Shown: piece after piece, positions 18,584 through 26,565 of the stretch
Position numbering within the stretch: position 1 is the first letter of the stretch
Layout: the number at the start of each line of letters is the position of its first letter
DNA from: Lentinus brumalis
Lineage: Eukaryota; Basidiomycota; Agaricomycetes; Polyporales; Polyporaceae
Direction of reading: 5' to 3'
NCBI GenBank assembly: GCA_001792895.1
Contig: MARA01000122.1
Coordinates: 1-26,565, forward strand
DNA length: 26,565 nt
Program-made: the position numbers and the translations under genes
The notes under the pieces: generated by a model
The model's input: only the letters and a program-made list of their open reading frames with translations
Database searches by the model: none
Told to the model about the DNA's origin: nothing

Positions 18584-21500
18584 ATGCAACTTACAGACCT
18601 GTATCGCTGCACCTTCACCATTCTGCCACAGGCAAGCTACGCCCACGCCATGCACATACACTCCAATTTGCCAGGTGCGTACTCCCTATCTCAGACATAT
18701 CGTACATGACACTGACGCGTTGCTGCAATAGTCCAAGTTGCTCTGCCGGGCCTAGCCACGTTCACATCGCGTCCTACCGCCCACGTCCACTCGTCCGCCC
18801 GAGTCGCGTACCACAACATATCCATCCACGCGTGTTCATAACCCACTGGACCCTCTCGATTGTCGGAAACACGCCAGAACGCGCCCCAAACCGACGCACG
18901 GCCGCCAAGACGTGTTTGCTCGCGCGCGCGCGACAAAATCGCATACCACACCCGCCCATTCGCCCGCACACAAGCGCAACATGGCGCATTCGATAGCTGC
19001 ACAATACGCGAACCGAGGGATATTGTTGTCTTGATAAACGGCGCACGGTACGTCGTGCTATCGTCGATTCACTGCTAACCCGCGCTCCATTTCCCAAATC
19101 ACTCGTCCGTATCCCCCGCATCAGCGTACAAGCAACTCCCACAGCCTCCCGTGAACCTCCCTGCGACAGGCCGAAGCGGGTTTGCGCCGATCCGAGGAGG
19201 TCGGAAATCGCGCTCGGAGTCGCCGTTTAATGGCGCACTCAAGCACGACCTCGACTTCCCGGCCGACGCACGCTCACGCCGCCGACCGAGCCATCTACTG
19301 CACGACAAACAGACGTCAACGGCTCCACCGATACGCTGGATACAGCATGCGGGAGCCGGAACGACCGCTTCGACATCCTCGTCCCTCGGCCAACCTCGTC
19401 TACTCGAACCGCCCTAGCACATCCAGTTCCCGCCCTATCACCCTCCAACCAAGTGCTACAAGCTACGCTGAACGTTTCTTATCAAAGCGTTTACCTCTCG
19501 CGTCGATCCGAGCGGGTCTCAAAATCGGCCAAAAGTGCGATTTCATTGCACTTTCGCCGCCCCGCCCGCTCCCGCCGACTCTCCCACACGTCCTCCGCCT
19601 CCGGACGGCCGGCAGACACCTCAAAAGTGCTGCACCAGTCCTCCCGCCTATGAACGGCCGAGCTGCGCGCTGCGCGGACGAGTTCCCAAACCTCGTCGTC
19701 ACCGCGGCCCGCGGGCACCTCCGCATGCTCGAACCGCCGTATCTCCCCCAATCGCACCCTCTCACCGTCAAACCGGGTGCTATGGGCTACGTTGAACGTT
19801 TCCCGTCCACCCAGCACCATCTCGCGTCGATCCGGGCGGGTCTGTAAATCGGTCGAAAGTGCGATTTCATTGCACTTTCGCCGCCCGCCCGCTCGCGCCG
19901 ACTCTCCCGGCCGTCTTCCGCACCCAGACGGCTGGCGGACAACTTATATGTTCCGTACTGGTCCTCTAGCGTGTGCACGACGACGCTGCGCGCCGCCCGG
20001 ACGAGTTCTGCCATCTCGTCATCACCGTGGCCAGCGGTCACTCCCGGTCACTCGAACCCCCGTATCACTCCCGGTTCTCGCACCATCGCCGTCAAACACG
20101 GCCCTACGGCCTACGTTGGACGTTTTCTGTCCAACCCAGTCCGTCTCGCGCGGATCCGAGCAGGTCTCAAAACCGCTCGAATGTGCGATTTCATTGCACA
20201 TTCGCCGCCCGCCCATTCTCGCCGACTCTCCCGCTCGCGCACCGCACCCGGACGGCCGCAAAACACATCACGCGGCGTGATAGTCCTCGAGACTATGTGC
20301 GACCACCTTGCGCACCGGTACGGCCGGTTTGAAAATCGAGTCCGCGGGCCAGCCCGAGCGGGTTGCCCGCCAGGTCAGTGTTCAGGCCGTATCTCGGCGG
20401 TCCCTCCCCGGATCTCCACGAAACCGGTTGACCCGGCTACGCGAACACTAGCGCATTGAATCAAGGCTGTTTCGCGCGGATCCGAGGAGGTCGCGAATGT
20501 CGCGTTCGTGCCAGTGCGCTGCCCCGGACTCGCCACCGCTCTCCCGGCCGGTACGTCTCCCCGGCTGCCTCCAAATCACTCCGGGGGAAGGCTGTGGTAC
20601 TCACGACTCCGCCTAACACGCTTTGGCAGCTGGAAGGCGACTCCTCAACATCGACCTCGACGCCGTCGACTGCCTCCGCGGGCAGGAGGACCGGCCGTAT
20701 CTCGACGACCGAGCATCAACCGCCCGCGCCGTCTGCTATCTCAGACTCAACTGAGCTCGGGCACTCGGTCTCAACCGCGCCGGACGCGTGCGTATACTCC
20801 GGGACAAGGTGCGAGCTCTCAGCATGGGTGCGTCCGCTCTGCCCGGCCATCTCTGCGTGTCATGCTCACGTTCTCCCCTTAGTCGGAACTCTGCACGGAC
20901 GTCCTGAAACGAAGCCCGCGACCATCTTCGCTGCGTTCGACGGTGCGGCATGCGACGGAACGGCGCAGTTCACGGCGCGCACACCGTCAAGACACGCTCC
21001 CAACCGCCCGTGAGGTGCATGCCCCGGGCAATAGAACTGCCCGGCTCTCCGGCTCAACCAAACATGTGCGGTACCCAAACTCTCACAGCGACACCGTCGA
21101 CGGCAAGAACTCGCCAATCCTGCCGGACGGCGTCGACTCGAAGCTCCGTAACGCCACGCGGAAACAAGAAGACCCGGAAACTCGTGCGCATTGCGCACTG
21201 CACACGTCTGCTGACACCTGCGTGCAAGCAGCCCGCAATCTCGAACAAGAGCACGAGAGCGTCCCACTCCCCGGACTCCGGAGCAACATACGAAGCCAGT
21301 ACTGGCCAAACCGAGTCGAAACACGCCGCCTGGCGGACAGACTCACGAAGCAGAAACCGACACTGGACACAGAGGTCCGGAGCGCACCGCAGACGCAGAG
21401 CGTGCTCCGGGCATCTGCGACGCAGCGCAAGCCGGCGCGGGGGCGGGAAGACGGGCAAAGCAAGTCTCTATGTCGGCGACACTCGAGCACGGAGGCCGCT

Positions 21501-21632
21501 ATAATGTACCTAACAGCGATTACTACCAATAGATCTTGCTTGCCGGACTGCTTGCGTGTGGCGGGACGCGCTTGGACACGGGCTGGTCGGGGCGGGGTGG
21601 TCCGAGATGTACAGAATGTCTTGACGGCGTGA
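18584..21632 (+). CDS. Gene G, unrecognised repeat-containing gene, copy 2
   Basis: Unrecognised plus-strand gene. ATG 18584 opens MQLTDLYRCTFTILPQASYA; the first exon (18584-18674, 30 codons plus 1 nt) joins across intron 18675-18731 to VQVALPGLATFTSRPTAHV in phase. That frame meets TAA at 18839 unless another intron is used; 18808-18877 is a candidate. Further introns: 19048-19124 (branch CTGCTAACC), 20551-20629 (CCTAACA) and 20809-20882. The centre consists of the ~320-bp repeats. From the acceptor at 20882 a frame is open for ~250 codons to 21632 (e.g. DGVDSKLRNATRKQEDPET, RNLEQEHESVPLPGLRSNI), hydrophilic and charge-rich. It overlaps the 3' part of convergent gene F. Exon frames do not all join. 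The opposite strand is also open in the repeats, so the assignment is moderate at best. Confidence 0.4.
19530..19556. other. Hairpin in 320-bp repeat, unit 2, copy 2
   Basis: CAAAAGTGC / GCACTTTCG with loop GATTTCATT, identical to copy 1 at 8120-8146. Confidence 0.65.
19854..19880. other. Hairpin in 320-bp repeat, unit 3, copy 2
   Basis: Perfect 9-bp stem CGAAAGTGC / GCACTTTCG with loop GATTTCATT. Confidence 0.75.
20178..20204. other. Hairpin in 320-bp repeat, unit 4, copy 2
   Basis: Perfect 9-bp stem CGAATGTGC / GCACATTCG with loop GATTTCATT, the compensatory variant also seen at 8765. Confidence 0.75.
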
Positions 21633-22972
21633 TTACGCACACCGGGCATGGCGGGAGGCTGGATGCCTCCCGGCGCATGAAGTGCCGAGAACCTGCAGTA
21701 CTCGCAGTCAGTAGACAGATCACCGCAGAATACTATGAACCAGACTTACCTCTGCCGTTCGTGCAGTCGGCGTGGGCTGTCGTCGAGCCCTGTCAAAGCC
21801 TCATGTCAGCCTGTGCCGCATGAAATCGAATGTGATGTTACCTTGAGCTGGCGGACATGCTCGCCCTGCGTGTGGAGATAGCGATCTTCGCGACTGCCAG
21901 TGAGTCCGAAGTCGCACAGGGCGCGATACACGAGCCTGCGACTTGCGAGGCTAGTTATCGAAAGCGCTGCAATGGAGCAACCGTCAGCGTGCACAAAGTC
22001 CGTGAAAGGCTCGTGCGACTCACCGTCGCATCATTCGCCCGAAGCATGGCCGGCAGATCCTTGCAGTGCTGCGAGAGGCCGTGCACGATTCTGGCAGTCG
22101 TCCTTGGAGTCGACCGGCAAGTCCGTTGCAAGTACGTTCTATCGAGTTACTGACAGATCTGCTCGTCAGTCATGGCTCGAATGTTCTGCCAGTGACAGAG
22201 CTGCAACGGTCGTGAAGTCAGTCGCTGCGGCCGGCCTGGTGCGCAGACCCAAACGAACCAATGCTCACCATGGTATAGCAAGCACGACGGGCATATTGAA
22301 GGCTTGAATACGTCAATGTCAGGCATAGAAGTCGTTAAAAGCTTGTACGAGTCGGCGTACCTTCCAGTGAGAGTGTGAAGTAGTTGTCAAGTCGACAGGC
22401 ATTCGTCTGGCGGCCCATCTGTGCGAAGCGCGTCAGCGCTGTTCCAATACTCGGAGCGGTAAGCCACGACATGCAAAGCTGCCTGGTCGAGGCATAGCTC
22501 GTAACAGAAGTCTATCTTGGTAGTTCGAGAGCAGTATATGACGAGGTTCTGATAGATGTTGGTTAGCTAGGTGGACCGCGAATAGACGAACAATGTTGCG
22601 CTCACCTTGCGACATGCCGTGGCACACTCTGCGTGTAATCGGGTAAGGCTGGGAGGTACGAAGCCGGGCACGGCCAGCTAGAACGAGCATGAGATCAGCG
22701 AAGGCGAGGAAACTGGAGGACGACAGTACTTCGTCGCTCGAGTAGCCCTGTTTAGACTACGGAGATGGTGATGTTAGTCAGACAGCGATCAACGAATGAA
22801 TCTGGTAGAAGGCGTACCTCTTGCAAGCATTGTGTCGAGATTTGAAGCTGTAACAGACGTTCAGCAAAGCTGTAGTATATGTGACGATGAGCACGAACTC
22901 ACCGGTCAGCTTTCCGGCATGCGAATAGAGGGAGTAGCGGGGAAGAGTGGAGGAGCTGGCACTATGATCCAT
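21527..22972 (-). pseudogene. Gene F, diverged copy at copy 2/3 junction
   Basis: Counterpart of 10119-11515 with the ATG present at 22972-22970. Most introns keep donor, branch and acceptor, but the exons differ strongly from the other version. In the exon matching 11134-10958 the peptide LCLDQAALH...YRSEYWNSAD...DGPPDECLST is kept with one added and one lost codon, then CGA is changed to TGA. The last donor, GTGAGTAAT in copy 1, is altered to GTAGTAAT at 21526. Other exons carry frame-changing indels. It looks like a decayed version, though low consensus quality cannot be excluded. Product unknown. Confidence 0.4.
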
Positions 22973-23518
22973 GACTCGGAGACGAGAAGGGCGAGTAGAT
23001 CAAATAGAGAGATAGACCATGCGGAGTCGGAAAGGAGGAGGGGGGAGGTAACTCGAGAGCTCAGAGAAGAAACGGATATACAGTGATGATAGTACAAGCA
23101 GGACTACACATGTACGCCCGCACTGTAGAAGTCTCAGAGGGACAAGGTATCTCGTAGCACGAAGGAGAGGCAGACAACAGAGGGGGACATAGCAGCAAAT
23201 GTATAGTAAGTAGTGTGTAAAAAATAGGAGATTGGAGACCACCCAGTATGGGGAGGGTATGAGGAGGGACACGAGGGAATGGGTACGGGTGCGCGAGAGG
23301 AGTCGTCGAGATGACGGGATACTTATACATACACGTTCTGGACCTGCGAGTCACGGGCTCCAGAACTCTAACTTGTTGAATGTCCCAGGTTCGCACGAGC
23401 ATGCGGGGTGCCGACCAACCAGAGGGCGAGCGGTGAGACCGGGCGAGGGCAGGCGCAGCCAGACGGAGCAGAACGACTAGCGCAGTTCCAGACGACAAAG
23501 CTGTCTCGGCTCAGCAAG
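22973..23518. promoter_or_regulatory. Divergent intergenic region F/H, copy 3
   Basis: Counterpart of 129-664, and closer to copy 1 than to copy 2. It has the purine-rich plus strand at ~22975-23185 and a TATAAG-like element on the minus strand at ~23320-23330. It separates F (minus, ATG 22972) from H (plus, ATG 23519). Confidence 0.4.
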
Positions 23519-24436
23519 ATGCCTTCTCAACGTAATAGAGGCGCTGAGAACTTGATGGTTGTATTCCGGCTCCAAATTTTGTCGGACAGTCGGCGCACGA
23601 AGGGACGAGGACAGGGTCCTTGAAAGCGAGCGTTCCGCGGTGTTTCGTCCATTCCAGGGCAATTCGGTGTACTTGCAGTATCCAGAGCTAGCCAGGCGGT
23701 AACGAGGCTGTAGACGCTGACGCCACAAGTTGAAGACTTGATTCAAGAGACCTCGGTCGATGCGCGGATGTCCTGGGCTTGCAGCCTACGAGCAGAGCGT
23801 TGCTTGCCACGATACTGCAATTTCCGGGTGTCTTACCAGCCCCTGGCACCATGTATTAGCTAGTACATAGTTTACTTTAGGGTTGACTATTCATACCTTG
23901 GGCTGCGCTGTGTCTGCAACAGCAGAACGAGCGGAACACGAACGCGCGCTATTGGCGAAGGTCGCGATTTCGAAGAGCGCTTACATTGCCTTTTTCGCTC
24001 GACACCTCTTCTGGCAACAACTCCGAGTCTCCCGACGCGGAATCCGGCCTCTTTCTCCCGTTCGTCCGTCCTCCGACCCAATTTCAGGAGCTTACTGTGC
24101 CATAATGGAGCAGATCTCGCATTCTGCAGCTCTTTCTACTGGGCTTACCTCTCAATCCTTACACTGTTAAATTGTGAACTCTCGGGGTCTGCTTTCAAGA
24201 CTTCAGTCATCCAAGCTCCTGCATCATATGCCTGCCTTCAATGTAAGTGCAGCATAGTCTACATTGTATCTGCATGTCAGCACTGTGTGCTGCTACTGAT
24301 ATTTTATGCGCGAGGGATAAGCATTCAGCAAAAGCTGATAGGTTCTCGGACATGTCCATGCCGCCATCTGGGCCTGAATGATCCAGGCCCTGATCCCGGC
24401 ATGACCTCGTCGCACGCCACACCGTTTTACCCTTGA
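23519..24436 (+). CDS. Gene H, copy 3
   Basis: Counterpart of 665-1575 from ATG 23519. It is the best copy for the middle exons. The exon before the GTATTAG donor reads ELARRDLGRCADVLGLQPTS in phase. The exon 23923-24242 is open for 320 nt in one frame (GEGRDFEERLHCLF, ADLAFCSSFYWAYLSILTLL) and ends at a GTAAGT donor. Loss of TG near 24348 (TCGGACATG for TCGTGGACATG) then stops the last exon early. As in copy 2, an extra G near 23603 breaks the first exon. The stop in the unbroken version corresponds to 24436. Function unknown. Confidence 0.42.
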
Positions 24437-24488
24437 TTTCAGATGCCGAAGCTGCCCAAGTTGGTCAGAAGCTCCCCTGGCGGCTGTA

Positions 24489-26565
24489 ATGACAGCTTCG
24501 CCCGCTGATTGGTCTGGACTGTTGTGTACCGCACTTGAGCCACTCCAGCAGGTACCATCCCCGTCTATCTCATGGGGATGCCCTTCCTGCCTGCATACTA
24601 CTCACCACCGCTAGAGGCTGTCAGCTTGCAGGAACAATACAAGGAATCAGTACTGTAGAGCATGCAAGCTCCCGTGAGGTAGGCCGAGGTCCGACATCAT
24701 CCGCGGAATTTATGTGGGTACCGATCAGTACCTTCTCGAAGCATGGTACGTATTATTCCTCGTTGCTAAGGGTCCCATGCTCGTGGGCAACCACTCCCTT
24801 GGACTGCACATTCAGCAGAATCCCATCCATTGCCATACTGCAAGCCTGCAGTCTTGTAGAGGTATACCATAGTTAATGAGCCTCAGTCTGAGTGAGAGTT
24901 CTTTGTGTGCAGTAGAGCACCAGGGCAACACAGGTCTCTACTATATGAACTAGGCTAGCGTAAGTCCCAAGCTGCCCTCGAAAGATTTAGGGAAGTTCTA
25001 CCAGCGCTCCGTTGTGTCGTGCATGCACAGAAGCACCTTGCACCTATCACGTAACCTCTCTTCAGCAGCTGCGGCGAGATTCTGCGCCGCACGCTCCCAC
25101 GGAATATCCAGATAGCCTGACCTAGTTCACGCTTACGTTCGTTTATCTCTTTGGAAACCAGCTTGCATTGACTCCTCGATCTATTACACATCATTTACCT
25201 CCTAGCTCGGACACTACCGGCAGAATGAGTCGAGTCTCGACTCGACAGCAAGGCTCCTCCTTCAACCTTACTACTCACCATGTCCCCGCCCACCGGCCGA
25301 GACCATTCACCTCCCGACCTCGCCACTACCGACTCCAGCTGCACCGTGGCACCGTCGAGCGCAGGACTCAAGATCCCACTGCTAGTCAGCTGTCCTCCGC
25401 GCCCTGGGTCAGCACGCAGTTTTGCCTTCCCTCTCCTGTCTCATCCACTCACCACATCTTCTTCAGCCTCGGGAATTCAGTCTACGTGAAGCAAAGCTCC
25501 GTGGCCCATGCCCACGTCAAGATTGACATCAGCGACGCGTCGACGCATGTCAAAAGTCGCGATTCTCTAGAGGTGAGTGTAGTCGCGGTGCGCGTTGCTG
25601 CGCGTATACATCTCAATCGACCTGGGTTGACTGACCTTCCTTCGTCGCCGGTTACAGGATTACGGCGGCAACCGCTGCCATCCGGGTGACGAACAGCTCC
25701 CGCGGCAAGCTTCAGTCGGGCTCCCTGCGTAAGCCACGGACCTCTTGGCATGGCAACGTTCGCAAACCAGCGCATGGGATAAGAGCCAGTGTCTCCTCAC
25801 CTCAACACGAGTTCGGGGGCCGAGGAGGCATGAGGTAAATCATTCCCATCCTCGGCCGTCGTGCACCTGCTCACCTGTTCGCTTTCACGTTGACGTGCAC
25901 ATTGCCGAAGACATCTGCCGCCGCTGTGAGCAGCGCAAGAGCGGGTCAAAGGGCTACGCACGGCGTCCTGGACCTATTACTCGCGCAAGTAAGTATTGGG
26001 ACGTACCTAGCGTCGGATCGTACATTGTTAACGTGGGTTTGCGACGCAGCAGACTGCCAGTGAGGTCTGCTCGAGAAGCAGCACGCCGTGACGAGCAGAG
26101 GTCCTGCGCAGCGGTGTCCAGACGCTCCCAGTAGTCGCCAGCAAGCTTAAGTCAGAGCAGCAAGTCGTCAAGCCCAGATCGCGACAGAAGACGAGCAAGT
26201 CCGTGTTCAAGACGCGAACAGAGCATCCAGTCCGCGCTCACAGCCGTGCGACTTGCCTCTTTCGGATGCATGACGTCACGCGTTGAGGGCGATCGAAGCG
26301 CACGCTCACCTTTCTCTTCCAGAACGCGTCCATCCCAGACAGCGAGCCCACAGACAAGCTCCGCGAACAAGACGCAGCCAGTGTCGCCGTCGCCGTCCTG
26401 TCCCTTGAAGCATCCTCGCGGTATGTATGACTTACCTCTTCTGCCGCCGCCGTCGTCGTCATCGTCGACAACTGACCTAGACTCGGACCTCGACAGTCTG
26501 GCAGCGCGATCTCCGCACGTCAAGTCGGCGCACAATGCGCACATCGTCGCCGGGTGTGATGAGAT
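24489..26565 (+). CDS. Gene J, copy 3 (window-truncated)
   Basis: Counterpart of 1628-3720, starting at ATG 24489 and running off the window end. A 3-nt loss near 24542 removes one codon of exon 1. The exon around 25168-25572 follows the copy 2 version (no GTAAGC donor) and reads in one frame to VKIDISDASTHVKSRDSLE. The CxxC/basic exon (25889-25989) reads DICRRCEQRKSGSKGYARR and continues in phase to RLPVRSAREAARRDEQ. The last visible exon ends at the window edge in the same place as copy 1 at ~3690. Confidence 0.42.

Larger units (their letters stand above)
19102..20550. repeat. ~320-bp degenerate tandem repeats (4.5 units), copy 2
   Basis: Same array as 7694-9140. Anchors are at 19184, 19500, 19824, 20148 and 20474 (spacing 316, 324, 324, 326 bp). 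Each unit equals its positional counterpart in copy 1 far better than its neighbours, so the 320-bp array is older than the 11.4-kb duplication. Confidence 0.75.
11403..22845. repeat. Tandem unit, copy 2 (11.4 kb)
   Basis: Second and only complete internal copy, about 40 bp longer than copy 1. Most of the difference comes from scattered 1-4-nt indels, a longer GCATCG microsatellite near 16695-16748 and a substituted block near 18575-18625. Some stretches are almost identical to copy 1, for example 16955-17500 against 5545-6090. The last ~540 bp, 22305-22845, differ from 10895-11402 by many substitutions as well as indels. This copy has the intact tRNase Z N-terminal frame and a gene G start codon. 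Confidence 0.95.
22846..26565. repeat. Tandem unit, copy 3 (partial)
   Basis: Third copy, cut off by the window end at unit position ~3720, so it holds only the F 5' end, the F/H promoter region, H and the first half of J. Over its first ~1 kb it shares variants with copy 1, such as the gene F start codon and the sequence AATAGAGGGAGTAGCGG. From ~1.3 to 2.9 kb into the unit it shares variants with copy 2, such as the altered J exon near 25380. Beyond that, variants are mixed. Confidence 0.93.

Noticed and set aside
1..26565. rDNA, satellite or transposon array
   Set aside because: The unit holds intron-containing genes including tRNase Z. I see no rRNA sequence, no reverse transcriptase or transposase motif, and no terminal repeats at the unit edges.

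Overview
The window looks like nuclear DNA of a fungus, most likely a basidiomycete. It is GC-rich, and both strands carry many introns of about 50-85 nt with GT(A/G)AGT-like donors, CTNAC/CTGAC-like branch sites and CAG/TAG acceptors. The one protein I recognise is the N-terminal half of a eukaryotic long-form tRNase Z. I see no bacterial operons, rRNA, tRNA, CRISPR array or transposase.

The dominant feature is a head-to-tail tandem array of one ~11.4-kb unit. Copy 1 is 1-11402, copy 2 is 11403-22845, and copy 3 is 22846-26565 and cut off by the window. The array probably continues beyond both ends. Copies differ mostly by 1-4-nt indels, with long nearly identical blocks, two islands of much higher divergence, and a copy 3 that resembles copy 1 in some stretches and copy 2 in others.

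Order within one unit (copy 1 numbering): (i) the 5' end of minus-strand gene F at 128-1; (ii) a ~540-bp divergent promoter region with a pyrimidine-rich tract on the F coding strand; (iii) plus-strand gene H, 665-1575; (iv) plus-strand gene J, from 1628 to at least 4693, with about 15 small introns; (v) an ambiguous low-complexity stretch, 4755-5392, ending in a GCATCG microsatellite; (vi) minus-strand tRNase Z N-terminal half, 6817-5393; (vii) a divergent promoter region; (viii) plus-strand gene G, ~7241-10124, containing a ~320-bp degenerate tandem repeat with a covarying hairpin; (ix) minus-strand gene F, 11515-10119, convergent with G and starting in the next unit. H, J, G and F are unrecognised.

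Reading frames are often broken at different places in different copies while splice signals persist. Copy 2 has an uninterrupted tRNase Z frame, copy 1 the best F and J frames, and copy 3 the best H exons. This fits uncorrected indel errors in a long-read assembly, real decay of redundant copies, or both. No shared pathway for the genes can be inferred. The biologically notable points are the array itself, a tRNase Z whose catalytic half is not visible in the unit, and the hairpin-bearing 320-bp repeat.
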